From positions 1 to 64,000 of the forward strand of contig NZ_JARKMX010000002.1 in assembly GCF_029360705.1 (NCBI RefSeq): a DNA stretch of 64,000 bases, in the 5' to 3' direction. The stretch comes from Paraflavitalea pollutisoli. Its GTDB lineage: Bacteria; Bacteroidota; Bacteroidia; Chitinophagales; Chitinophagaceae. Shown piece after piece: positions 34,994 to 43,438 of this stretch. Under the pieces are notes generated by a model, which ran no database searches, was not told the origin of the DNA, and worked only from the letters and a program-made list of their open reading frames with translations. Within the stretch, counting starts at the first letter, position 1. Every line of letters starts with the position of its first letter. Position numbers and translations under genes: made by a program.

Positions 34994-36397
34994 TTATCGC
35001 TTGATGTTGTGCATGATCAATAGGGAAGGATGGCTGCTATCGGCTTTCACAAGATTTTGGAATGGATATTTGATGTTCTCGAAGGAGAGGTTGTCGGTCT
35101 TCAGCATTACAGGCACCTGTACGCTAAAGCCGGTTTCGAACTGAGCAAGTCGGAGGTTTTTCAGGAGGATGGTGTCACCGGGCTTTGCCGACCTTTCATT
35201 GATGGTGATGGCGGCAAAACGGGTCTTGTTCTTATCAGCGGGCAGTATCACCAGGGTTCTTCCAACGCTATCGGCATATTGCCGGATATAGTTCCAGCTT
35301 TTCGAGGTGCTGATCTTCAGGGTGTCTGTCTTTTCTTCTACCGGGCCGGGCACGGCGGTATTGTTGACCCGAACGGCTGCGCCTGCCGTTTTAATACTAT
35401 CGATGGGCAGTATGCGGGGTGGTGCTACATCGATGGGGCGCGGCGGGGCCATAAACCACCCCATGCCTGCCAATACGGCTACCGTAATACCGGCTATATA
35501 GATATTTCTGCGGAAGGTGCTGCGCACTGGCTGTATCACCTCCGCAGACTGCGTTTCTTCTTGTGCAGCTTGCGTTGCCTGGCTATGGGGCTTTGCGTCG
35601 TGGGCTTGTATGGCCGGCGCTGTGACGGTCACTTGCTTTTTCGCAGGGGCTTTTCTTTTGAGCAACACCACCGTGATGTTGTCATTGCCGCCCATTTCGT
35701 TGGCCAATGCCACCAGGCTGTTGACCTTGTGGGGCAGCGCCTGGGTAGTACCCAGTATGGTGGTGATCTGCCTTGAAGTAATCATATCGGTGAGCCCATC
35801 GCTACAGAGCAACAACTGGTCCCCGGGCAGCAACGCTTCGCTGCCATAATCCATAAAGTCTTCATCATCGAGCCGGTGCAGGGTCGACCCTACTTCGCGC
35901 AATATCTGGTTACGTTGGGGATGGCTCATGGCTTCCTGCTCGGTCATTTCGCCCGCGTCTTCCCGAATGCCCACGAAGGAATGGTCTTTCGTGAGCTTTT
36001 GTAGCAGTCCGTTGCGATACCGGTACAGTCGGGTATCGCCTACGTGTGCATAATAGACCTGCTGCTTGGCGGCATCAGCTACCACTGCGGTCAACACACA
36101 ACACATTTCACTGATGAGCTGATCTTTCTTCCTTTCTTCCACAATACGGTTGTTGGCGTAGATCAGGGCTTCGCGCAGCATGGTGAGGGTATCGCCCTTT
36201 GGGTGCTCCATGTATTGGGCAATACTTTCTTTAGCTATCGCCGCTGCTTTTTCCCCGCCGGTATAACCGCCTACGCCATCGATCACTGCCACCAACGCAT
36301 TGTCGCTATTCCATAGCTGCCGGGCTATGAAGGCGTCCTGGTTCTCCTTGCGTCGTTTACCCGGATCGGTGGTGCCGTTTATGAGGATGTTCTTCAT
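34994..36397 (-). CDS. PP2C-family Ser/Thr phosphatase with membrane anchor
   Basis: Protein of 467 residues. The PP2C domain (about 5-247) has the metal-binding acidic residues in RKENQD (D21), VIDGVGGYTGG (D40), LLCSDGLTDM (D200) and MGGNDNITVV (D239). A Gln/Ala/Lys-rich linker is followed by one membrane helix (about 299-316) and a periplasmic tail of about 150 residues with no recognised domain. This matches the architecture of actinobacterial PstP. It reverses the kinase next door, 2 bases downstream. Confidence 0.92.
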   Translation of the reverse strand: MKNILINGTTDPGKRRKENQDAFIARQLWNSDNALVAVIDGVGGYTGGEKAAAIAKESIAQYMEHPKGDTLTMLREALIYANNRIVEERKKDQLISEMCCVLTAVVADAAKQQVYYAHVGDTRLYRYRNGLLQKLTKDHSFVGIREDAGEMTEQEAMSHPQRNQILREVGSTLHRLDDEDFMDYGSEALLPGDQLLLCSDGLTDMITSRQITTILGTTQALPHKVNSLVALANEMGGNDNITVVLLKRKAPAKKQVTVTAPAIQAHDAKPHSQATQAAQEETQSAEVIQPVRSTFRRNIYIAGITVAVLAGMGWFMAPPRPIDVAPPRILPIDSIKTAGAAVRVNNTAVPGPVEEKTDTLKISTSKSWNYIRQYADSVGRTLVILPADKNKTRFAAITINERSAKPGDTILLKNLRLAQFETGFSVQVPVMLKTDNLSFENIKYPFQNLVKADSSHPSLLIMHNIKR

Positions 36398-36400
36398 CTT

Positions 36401-36490
36401 TTATCGTGGCAGGTTTTTGAAATGCCTGATCAACAGGAACAATACGAATGCACAGAGCACCGACGTGCTGATCACGGCTCCCATATTCAT
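36401..36490 (-). CDS. 29-residue single-helix membrane peptide in the PP2C operon
   Basis: A 30-codon frame reads MNMGAVISTSVLCAFVLFLL followed by IRHFKNLPR. Residues 4-21 form one hydrophobic helix, with Arg, His, Lys and Arg after it, which suggests a cytoplasmic C-terminus. The ATG overlaps the TGA of the upstream FHA gene in the classic ATGA form, and its stop is 3 bases before the PP2C start. This packing is hard to explain unless the frame is translated. It may tether or couple the FHA protein, phosphatase or kinase at the membrane; no homologue is recognised. Confidence 0.6.
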   Translation of the reverse strand: MNMGAVISTSVLCAFVLFLLIRHFKNLPR

Positions 36491-37449
36491 TGTTGTTTAA
36501 ATTCAAGGGTAATGATCCCGTTCAACAGGATCTGGCTTTGGGGCTCGAGGTAGAACCAGCGGGGCGACTGTACATCACTGCGTGCTATCACGACCTCGTT
36601 GACCCTGGTTTCGTTGGCACTGAAAGAAGCGATCTGAAACTTGCCGGAGGCTTCGTTGAGCCGGATGCGGGCATGGGGATTGGAAACATAGTTGGACTCA
36701 ATCAACAGGTAGTTGTTGTAGCCCTGGTTTTCCGGTTCCTTGCGGGCTATGACGATCTCGGTATCCTTCATGGTATACACATCGCTCTTGTTCTTATCAC
36801 CCAGGTGGTATTCGATACGTGCCAGGCCGCCATCGAGGTTGCGGGCCTGTTTCAGCAGGGAGCCACCGCCTAACGTGAGGTCATTGCTGAACTTGACGGT
36901 AAAGTTGCCGCTTTCGGCAAAATGGATATGCCGCAACACATCGAGGTTGATGTCCATCTTATCAAATACATTGGTCGCCTTCGACTTCATCGTGACCTTG
37001 GCAGTGTGCCGCCTGTCGGCAGCGGGGGCTCCTGTGCGAATGCCGGTCAGCATGCCCACGATCTTCAGATCGTAGGGACCGATGGTTTCGCCATTGAACT
37101 CGGTAGCGGGGCCAAACCTGAATTGCCAATGTGAAGAAACTGGCGCCAGGTCTTCATAGTTCTTTTTGTAACCCTCCAGCTTCCGGTAAAACATCTTCAC
37201 CGCTTCTTTCACGACTACGGGAAAAGAAGGCAACCGTTGTTCATATACATCGGGATGAAGGATGACCAGGAAATGCATGTTGAATACCAGACTAGCGCCT
37301 ACCGATTCGGTTTTGCAGGAACCGTCGAAGCAATCGACCAGTTCATGCAGCATATCGTTATTGGTCAATGGCACCGGAACTTCCCGGGTACTTTCCGGTA
37401 CAAGCCAGTTACGCATGGCGCCCCAAATATCACCTGGACGTCTCTTCAT
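36487..37449 (-). CDS. FHA-domain protein, first gene of the kinase/phosphatase/PBP operon (FhaA-like layout)
   Basis: Protein of 320 residues. The N-terminal part (about 25-120) contains GASLVFNMHFLVILHPDVYE and AVKMFYRKLEGY, which resembles the layout of the DUF3662 N-terminal domain of actinobacterial FhaA (a strand-rich segment, HxDxYE, then an amphipathic helix); this is a visual resemblance only. The C-terminal FHA domain (about 225-318) has TEIVIARKE, ESNYVSNPHARI and EVVIARSDV-WFYLEPQSQILLNG. It has no membrane helix. Its stop codon overlaps the start of the 29-residue membrane peptide. Confidence 0.85.
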   Translation of the reverse strand: MKRRPGDIWGAMRNWLVPESTREVPVPLTNNDMLHELVDCFDGSCKTESVGASLVFNMHFLVILHPDVYEQRLPSFPVVVKEAVKMFYRKLEGYKKNYEDLAPVSSHWQFRFGPATEFNGETIGPYDLKIVGMLTGIRTGAPAADRRHTAKVTMKSKATNVFDKMDINLDVLRHIHFAESGNFTVKFSNDLTLGGGSLLKQARNLDGGLARIEYHLGDKNKSDVYTMKDTEIVIARKEPENQGYNNYLLIESNYVSNPHARIRLNEASGKFQIASFSANETRVNEVVIARSDVQSPRWFYLEPQSQILLNGIITLEFKQQ

Positions 37450-37744
37450 AAAAGCGGGTTGTTTTATCCAAAAATTACAGGGAGGTGTATCAGGCCTTAA
37501 ATGTAGAAGATTATGAAGCTGACGAGTGATAAAGAAACCTTAAAAGCCCTTGCACGCTAAGCCTTTAGGAATTCATTAAGAGAATAATGAGTGAGTGAGG
37601 CTCTTTTGAAAAGTGCGCGCAAAAACGGAGGCGGGCCGGTATTTATTGTATTTAGGAAACGTTAAAATGGAAATTGATCGGGCCGACACGTACAGTCCAT
37701 TAAGAGTTGCCTAAGAAGCAGTGTATTTTATTTAGCTTAGCGCC

Positions 37745-38464
37745 GTGACAGTAACTACTACGCATCTCGGATACCTGGTAACAGGTTTGTGCATCCTGAC
37801 CGGCATGTGGCTGAGTGTAAAAGCCGGCAAACTAACTGTAGCGGCTTCTGTAACCGCCGGCATTGTGGGCTTCCTGGTATTGGTGGGTGGTGGCTATGCG
37901 GGACTCAGCCTGCTCGTCACGTTCTTTGTATTGGGGGTATTGGCCACCCGTCATCAGCGAGCAAACAAAGCGCAGGTGTCCGGCAACGAACCAGATAGCG
38001 AAAAAAGAAAGGCCAGCCAGGTGCTGGCGAATGGCGGCGTAGCGGCCATGGTGGGGTTGATCTCCTTGCTGGATCCTACACACAGGTCATTATATGTACT
38101 GATGATGGCAGCCAGTCTTTCTGCCGCCACCGCCGACACGTTGTCTTCCGAGTTGGGGACGGTATACGGCAAACGTTTTTTCAACATCCTCCATTTCCGT
38201 AAAGAAGAGCGTGGGCTTGATGGCGTGGTCAGCGTGGAGGGAACGTTGCTGGGCCTTGCCGGCAGTACGATTATAGCTGGTATTTATGCCCTGTTCGTAG
38301 GCTTAGATCGTGGCTTCCTCGTCATCATGATCACCGGAACTGCCGGCAACCTGTTCGACTCCGTACTGGGTGCTGCGCTGGAAAGAAAACAGCTGCTCCA
38401 CAATGACCTGGTCAACCTTTTCACTACCCTCTTTGCGGCATTGCTGGTATTGTTATTCCGGTAA
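37745..38464 (+). CDS. DUF92 (TMEM19/VTE6-like) membrane protein
   Basis: Protein of 239 residues from a GTG start, with about seven membrane helices. Family hallmarks are VLANGGVAAMVGLISLL, SAATADTLSSELGTVYGKR, GTLLGLAGSTIIAGIYAL and GNLFDSVLGAALERK. In plants the family includes the phytyl-phosphate kinase VTE6; bacterial members may phosphorylate prenyl alcohols, but this is not settled. It diverges from the FHA operon across 295 bases and converges on the START gene with only 5 bases between stops. Confidence 0.85.
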   Translation: MTVTTTHLGYLVTGLCILTGMWLSVKAGKLTVAASVTAGIVGFLVLVGGGYAGLSLLVTFFVLGVLATRHQRANKAQVSGNEPDSEKRKASQVLANGGVAAMVGLISLLDPTHRSLYVLMMAASLSAATADTLSSELGTVYGKRFFNILHFRKEERGLDGVVSVEGTLLGLAGSTIIAGIYALFVGLDRGFLVIMITGTAGNLFDSVLGAALERKQLLHNDLVNLFTTLFAALLVLLFR

Positions 38465-38469
38465 GTTAT

Positions 38470-39096
38470 TCAGGGTTTCTCCAGCATTGTGCGAAAACTG
38501 GTCATCGAGCTGAATAAGTTATTGCGCACGATGGGGTCGGCTACCCAGCGGGGAACTTTCTTGCTACGGTTGGTAGATATGATATAGGAAACTCGCATCT
38601 TGTTGCCAGGCAGTTCTTCGAAATACCATTTGCCGCGGGTGCCCTGTATACGTGTTACCGAACCCGTCACCGGAAATTGGGTGTGGGCGATACTTTCAAA
38701 CTGAATGGTACCCGACCGCTGGCTGCCTGTTGTTTTATACACCTGATGTTGCAGGCAACAATCCTGGTCGCCAAATGGCCAGGGGATATTGTAGCGGGTA
38801 TAGGTTATCCACTGGCTGCGAGCGCCGGTTACGATCACCTTGTATTGTTTGGCATTGGCATTCCATTCCTGGCCTTTCGCCTGATCGGTGAGTAAGGTAA
38901 TGGCAGCCTCCATATCGGCCTTTACTTCAAAAACAGCCTTCACTTCCCGGATCTGGTCTTCTCCCGGGCCAGGTATCCAGCGTTCATACAGGGATATGAT
39001 CTTATCCTGCTTCACCAGTTTGAAATCGCCGTCGTTGGGCGCTGTGTTCCAGGCCACCAGCGCGAGCAGGCATACCAGGGAGGGAATTGCTTTCAT
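38470..39096 (-). CDS. Secreted START-domain lipid-transfer-like protein
   Basis: Protein of 208 residues with a signal peptide (about 1-17, LVAWN). The mature part matches the START/SRPBCC helix-grip fold: EVKADMEAAITLLTDQAKGQEWNANAKQYKVI, YTRYNIPWPFGDQDCCL, and GKWYFEELPGNKMRVSYI. Members bind a lipid or other hydrophobic ligand in a central cavity. It stands alone on the minus strand, convergent with the DUF92 gene, with a divergent promoter region towards the cytochrome gene. Ligand unknown. Confidence 0.83.
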   Translation of the reverse strand: MKAIPSLVCLLALVAWNTAPNDGDFKLVKQDKIISLYERWIPGPGEDQIREVKAVFEVKADMEAAITLLTDQAKGQEWNANAKQYKVIVTGARSQWITYTRYNIPWPFGDQDCCLQHQVYKTTGSQRSGTIQFESIAHTQFPVTGSVTRIQGTRGKWYFEELPGNKMRVSYIISTNRSKKVPRWVADPIVRNNLFSSMTSFRTMLEKP

Positions 39097-39206
39097 GCTA
39101 TTACTTTTAGTGGTACAATGACCGTTATTGTATGCCCTACAAATGTGGTCAATCAGGTGCGGAGGGCCAATGAATTTCTATTGAGTTGTGGTATCCTGCG
39201 GTTGAA

Positions 39207-39237
39207 TTGTATAAAAGCCGGCGGTTCCTTATATTTA
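39207..39237 (+). promoter_or_regulatory. Candidate promoter of the multiheme cytochrome gene
   Basis: TTGT (39207-39210) and TATATTTA (39230-39237), a one-base variant of the Bacteroidota -7 element TAnnTTTG, are separated by about 19 bases. The predicted transcription start lies about 10 bases before the ATG at 39255. Confidence 0.4.
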
Positions 39238-39254
39238 AGTATCATACCGGGGAC

Positions 39255-40496
39255 ATGAACAAACGACTGCTTTCCATTATTGGCCTTATTGCCGCCTGCA
39301 TCACCATTTTATCGCAATGCGTTGATAGCAAGGCCAGCACGCAAGATCTCCGGGGTCCTGCCTTTGCAGGATCAGCATCTTGTGCCGGTTGCCATCAAAA
39401 CATTGTAGACAGTTACCACAGTACGGCACACGCCAACACCTCTCATCCTGGTAACCGCCAATCCATAAAGGGCTCGTTTGCACCGCCCGATAATGTATTT
39501 ACCTATTCGGGCGACAACCGGGTGGTGATGGAAGACAAAGCAGGCGGCTTGTACCAGACTAGCTACATTGGGGGCGCCATGCAAAACAGTTTTCCCTTCG
39601 ATGTGGCGATCGGGTCGGGCCGTAAAGCGCAAACCTATCTGTACTGGCTGGGCGGTCAATTCAAACAACTACCGGTATCGTATTTTGTGCCGGCGCATAG
39701 CTGGGCCAATAGTCCGGGGTTTCCGGCTACGCATCCCAAATTTGACCGGGTGATACCGAGCACCTGCTTCGGGTGTCATAGCTCTATGGTGGGGGTGAAA
39801 GCCGTTAAGCAACAGGGCGTGACGGCCGTGGAAGAGTTTGAAGATAACCAGATCGTATACGGTATCGATTGTGAACGTTGTCATGGTGCGGCGGCGGAGC
39901 ATGTCAACTTTCACCAGCAACATCCCAAGGAGAAGAAGGCACAACATATCGTTCGGATCGCTGCCCTTAGTAACCAGGCCAAGCTGGACCAGTGTGCGTT
40001 GTGTCATTCTGGCCTGAAGGCCACCCAGCAATCGATGTTCAATTTCAAACCGGGGGATGCACTGACCGACTATTATTATCCCGACTTTACCCGCAGCAAT
40101 AAGGCGGACGAAATGGATGTACACGGCAACCAATACCAGCTCTTTACTGCCAGTGTCTGCTTTCGCAAAAGCACAGCCATGAACTGTTCTTCCTGTCACA
40201 ATACCCATACCACGGAGCGCAACAATCTACCAGCACTATCGGCCAAATGCCAAAGTTGCCATGCGCCCGCCAGCACCTCCTTCTGTACGTTTAAAGAACT
40301 GCCGGCTGCCACGCTGGCCATCAACTGTATCGACTGCCATATGCCGCTGCAGGCTTCCAATAAGATCGCGCTACTGACGAACGGGCAGCAAAGTCCTACG
40401 CCTGACATGATCCGCACACACCTCATCAGGATCTACCCCGATGAGACGGCACGTCTGCTGGCCCTGCTGAAGAAAGACAGTGTGGGCAATCGTTAA
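39255..40496 (+). CDS. Seven-heme c-type cytochrome lipoprotein
   Basis: The ATG at 39255 gives 413 residues with a lipoprotein-type signal (LIAAC or LSQC, Cys at 15 or 22). Seven CxxCH heme sites are present: CAGCH, CFGCH, CERCH, CALCH, CSSCH, CQSCH and CIDCH. They lie in a pattern like cytochrome c554/c'. It is probably attached to the outer face of the inner or outer membrane and passes electrons, but the partner is unknown; no quinol oxidase or reductase lies in the window. Some 80 bases downstream starts a methyltransferase gene. Confidence 0.87.
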   Translation: MNKRLLSIIGLIAACITILSQCVDSKASTQDLRGPAFAGSASCAGCHQNIVDSYHSTAHANTSHPGNRQSIKGSFAPPDNVFTYSGDNRVVMEDKAGGLYQTSYIGGAMQNSFPFDVAIGSGRKAQTYLYWLGGQFKQLPVSYFVPAHSWANSPGFPATHPKFDRVIPSTCFGCHSSMVGVKAVKQQGVTAVEEFEDNQIVYGIDCERCHGAAAEHVNFHQQHPKEKKAQHIVRIAALSNQAKLDQCALCHSGLKATQQSMFNFKPGDALTDYYYPDFTRSNKADEMDVHGNQYQLFTASVCFRKSTAMNCSSCHNTHTTERNNLPALSAKCQSCHAPASTSFCTFKELPAATLAINCIDCHMPLQASNKIALLTNGQQSPTPDMIRTHLIRIYPDETARLLALLKKDSVGNR

Positions 40497-40577
40497 GTAC
40501 AATGGCTTATTGGTTAAGTGGGCCTGAAGGATGGCTTGGGGTGGCTGCATCTTTACACCTCAATAAAACAAACTACG

Positions 40578-41483
40578 ATGCTTACCACCAGCCATGCCAT
40601 TACTCATCCAGCCACTTTGTTACACCAACTGATTGCCCGGGGAGGTCCCAGCGTACAGGAATATGCGTCGCTGACCAGCGCTACCCAGGAACTGTATGCC
40701 GCCTACCTGGCAGGGGAATATTCTGCTGTAGATCTGCAAGTGCTTCAATCTTCCTTTAGTGACGATTGCCTCGCACAAACCCTGCATGGTCATTCCATCC
40801 GTAAACCCTTTGGCTACGCCGGCGACTTCCTGATCATCGACAAGATCTATCGTCAGCATGTTACTACGGACGAGCGGTATGCCAACTGGGACCGGTTATG
40901 GCACCACCTCGATGCCACGAAGGCTGTCCGCAATCGGAAGGACTATTTTAAAAGTCTAATGACCCGGCAGCTGGCAACCGGTAAGTCACTTCAACTATTG
41001 AATGTGGCCAGCGGCCCGGCGAGGGATCTGGCAGAACTATACGGGATGATCAATCCTGCGCAGCTGCACACTACCTGTATTGAGGCGGATGAACGGGCGA
41101 TTGCCTATGCGCGTACGCTCAACGCAGGGCATATCGACCAGATCAACTTTATCCAGCAGAATATATTCCGTTATGACGCTGCCGGAAGCTATGATATCGT
41201 GTGGAGTGCGGGGCTGTTCGACTATTTCACCGACAGCGTATTTGTGAAGATATTGCGTCGGTTCATGCGCTGGACTAAACCAGGCGGCGAGATCATCGTT
41301 GGCAACTTCAGCGATACCAACCCCAGCCAGGGCTTTATGGAACTATTTGGTGACTGGTTCCTGCATCACCGATCTGCAGCTACCCTGGAGGCGCTGGCAC
41401 TGGAAGCTGGTGCGCGTAAAGAACAGGTAAGCATAGCGCAGGAAGCAGCGGGCGTGAACCTGTTCCTGCACATCAAACTGTAG
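40578..41483 (+). CDS. Class I SAM-dependent methyltransferase
   Basis: The ATG at 40578 gives 301 residues with the SAM domain from about 125 onward. Motif I is LLNVASGPARDLAELY, motif post-I carries the acidic TCIEADERAIAYA, and ydIVWSAGLFDYFTDSVFV with PGGEIIVGNFSDTNPSQ follows. The N-terminal 120 residues are helical and contain KPFGYAGDFLIIDKIY, a signature I associate with methyltransferases near fatty-acid methyl-ester (quorum factor) enzymes; that link is weak. Acts in the cytoplasm; substrate unknown. Confidence 0.8.
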   Translation: MLTTSHAITHPATLLHQLIARGGPSVQEYASLTSATQELYAAYLAGEYSAVDLQVLQSSFSDDCLAQTLHGHSIRKPFGYAGDFLIIDKIYRQHVTTDERYANWDRLWHHLDATKAVRNRKDYFKSLMTRQLATGKSLQLLNVASGPARDLAELYGMINPAQLHTTCIEADERAIAYARTLNAGHIDQINFIQQNIFRYDAAGSYDIVWSAGLFDYFTDSVFVKILRRFMRWTKPGGEIIVGNFSDTNPSQGFMELFGDWFLHHRSAATLEALALEAGARKEQVSIAQEAAGVNLFLHIKL

Positions 41484-41495
41484 GTGAGCATTGGC

Positions 41496-42227
41496 TTATC
41501 CGATAATGGACTGGGTTTCCCACGATGCGAGATCGAGCACCAGGATGCCTTCCTGGTCTGCTTCCAACTCCGTCAGTAGATTACCCTTGTTGTCCCATAC
41601 GGCAGACCGGCCACCGCAAATCGTGTTATCACAAAGACCGATACAGTTGGACATGAGCACGGCCATGTCATAGCGGGCAGATGTATCTGTCAAAGTATGT
41701 ATGGCCTTTTCAACACCGGGTACTGTTTTGGCTTCGCTAACCAGGTAGATGTCTGCACCTGCCTGGTGTACATTGGCAGCATGTTCGGGTACTGATAGTT
41801 CATAACAAATGGCCAAGCCTATTTTGAATCCGCTCAGTTCCAGGTAAACCTGCTGATTGCCCGGACTGAAGTATGGTATTTCGTCGGCATGCAGGTGTTG
41901 CTTGGCGTAGGTGATACGTGGCTGATCGGGCTGAAAGAAGATCAGGCCGATCTGGGGTAATGATCCTTCCACAGCGATCGGCATACCTACCCCAATCGTT
42001 ATTCCATATTCGTTGCTTAATGATTGCAGCGGTTCCAGGCGGGGATCGTTTTGATCTGCCGCCAGTTCCTTCGCCAGTTCTGGCTCATAGCCGGTTATCG
42101 ACAGTTCGGGAAACACGACCAGGCGAGCGCCCAGGGCTGCCGCCGACTCGGCCATTTGCTGGTGTTTCGACAGGTTGGCGGCTATATCTCCTTTTACCGG
42201 ACTGGTTTGTGCAACGGCTATTTTCAT
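41496..42227 (-). CDS. Nitrilase-superfamily carbon-nitrogen hydrolase
   Basis: Protein of 243 residues. The Glu-Lys-Cys triad is E41 (FPELSITGYEP), K109 (YAKQHLHADE) and C141 (GLAICYELSVPEHA). This is the length of amidase-type members such as omega-amidases or beta-ureidopropionase-like proteins, without an extra domain. It is cytoplasmic and convergent with the methyltransferase gene. Substrate cannot be chosen from sequence. Confidence 0.88.
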   Translation of the reverse strand: MKIAVAQTSPVKGDIAANLSKHQQMAESAAALGARLVVFPELSITGYEPELAKELAADQNDPRLEPLQSLSNEYGITIGVGMPIAVEGSLPQIGLIFFQPDQPRITYAKQHLHADEIPYFSPGNQQVYLELSGFKIGLAICYELSVPEHAANVHQAGADIYLVSEAKTVPGVEKAIHTLTDTSARYDMAVLMSNCIGLCDNTICGGRSAVWDNKGNLLTELEADQEGILVLDLASWETQSIIG

Positions 42228-42342
42228 ATGCTTTGTTTGACTGAAGTTACAAAATGATCGAGGCGCAACGGGATGATCGCAGTATCCAGTTTAGCAATCC
42301 TTTGTGGGACCGGGTTTCGGGCATACCAATAAGTTATTTTAT

Positions 42343-43347
42343 TTATCTCAACCGCAGGCGCACACCGAGATTGACGCCGAGTCCGCCGATGTTGATAAAG
42401 GAAATAAAGTCGTTGGCTGGTTTGTTGTTGTCTTTGTAATTGGTGGTGGTACCGGAAGTGCCGGTAGGCGTGTTGGAATTCTGGTCGATTGTGGTCACGT
42501 AGTCGGTATTCCTTTCGGCGACATTCAGGTCGTTGAGTCCGCGCGTACGTTGTGGCGCTACTTCCTGTCCATTGGCCGTATTCACAAACTTCGTCACCTC
42601 ATTGTAGGTCGTGATCTCTTTGCTATGGCTTTTGACAGGCACGTTGCGGTATTCTGCTTCGACGAAAAGATCGAACCGGCTATTGAGTGCGTAGGTAGCG
42701 CCGATGGCACCCTGAAAGCCGATGGTGGGATATGGCTTAATCTCTTCTTCGCGGTGAATGACTGTTTGCGCAACGACCACCGGTGGCTGATTGGGTACGG
42801 CACTGGTTCTGGTCGCATCGGTTTCAATAATAAGACGTCCCCAGAGCGGTACTACGACCCCAAAACGCATGTAGGGATTGAGTTTGGTATAGCCGGGACT
42901 GAGCACAAGACTGGGTGCGAAATCCACGGCATTGACATGACCATTTGATTCGATGCTGCCCACCACTGTGCTGGTGCCCTGTATGGTAGACACATTTCGG
43001 GTCATGAGGTTCTTCTTGCTGTGATAATAATTGAAGGTGCCTTCTACGGCGAAGTACTTGTTGATGTTATAACCGATGGACAGTCCTCCCCGTACACCTT
43101 GCCCGTAAGAGCCTGTCAGCACCTTATCCCGCAGGGTCGTCGACACACCCGTCGTAGGATTAACCGCTGCACTGACATCGTGTGGCGGATAGGGACCTAC
43201 GTTGGGAAACTGTCCGTTGGAAACACTGAAGAAATAACCGCCGGCTGCTTTGAGGTAGAATTTACTGCCGGAACCATCCTGCGCGAAAGTATACAAGGAG
43301 ATTATCATGAGGCAACATATGGCGAAGACACGTTGGAAATGGTTCAT
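42343..43347 (-). CDS. Outer-membrane beta-barrel protein, OmpA/porin-like
   Basis: Protein of 334 residues with a signal peptide (about 1-22, SLYTFAQ). The mature part has many alternating strands typical of an outer-membrane barrel: FYLKAAGGYFFSVSN, GGLSIGYNINKYFAVEG, YALNSRFDLFVEAEYRNV and a final aromatic strand SFINIGGLGVNLGVRLRLR. There is no OmpA C-terminal peptidoglycan domain. It is read in the same direction as the GntP-glycerate kinase pair, 91 bases after the permease stop, so it may let the substrate across the outer membrane; this is inference. Confidence 0.75.
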   Translation of the reverse strand: MNHFQRVFAICCLMIISLYTFAQDGSGSKFYLKAAGGYFFSVSNGQFPNVGPYPPHDVSAAVNPTTGVSTTLRDKVLTGSYGQGVRGGLSIGYNINKYFAVEGTFNYYHSKKNLMTRNVSTIQGTSTVVGSIESNGHVNAVDFAPSLVLSPGYTKLNPYMRFGVVVPLWGRLIIETDATRTSAVPNQPPVVVAQTVIHREEEIKPYPTIGFQGAIGATYALNSRFDLFVEAEYRNVPVKSHSKEITTYNEVTKFVNTANGQEVAPQRTRGLNDLNVAERNTDYVTTIDQNSNTPTGTSGTTTNYKDNNKPANDFISFINIGGLGVNLGVRLRLR

Positions 43348-43438
43348 ATAGAAACATTTGGATTCAATAATATGGTTTCAGCATTATACCTGAAGCCATA
43401 CATAAAAACCGTTCCACCAAGTGTTAAGCGATGAATTG

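Noticed and set aside
36401-36490. Spurious short frame between FHA and PP2C
   Set aside because: I first set it aside for its length, but the ATGA overlap, tight spacing and membrane helix made me keep it as a feature.
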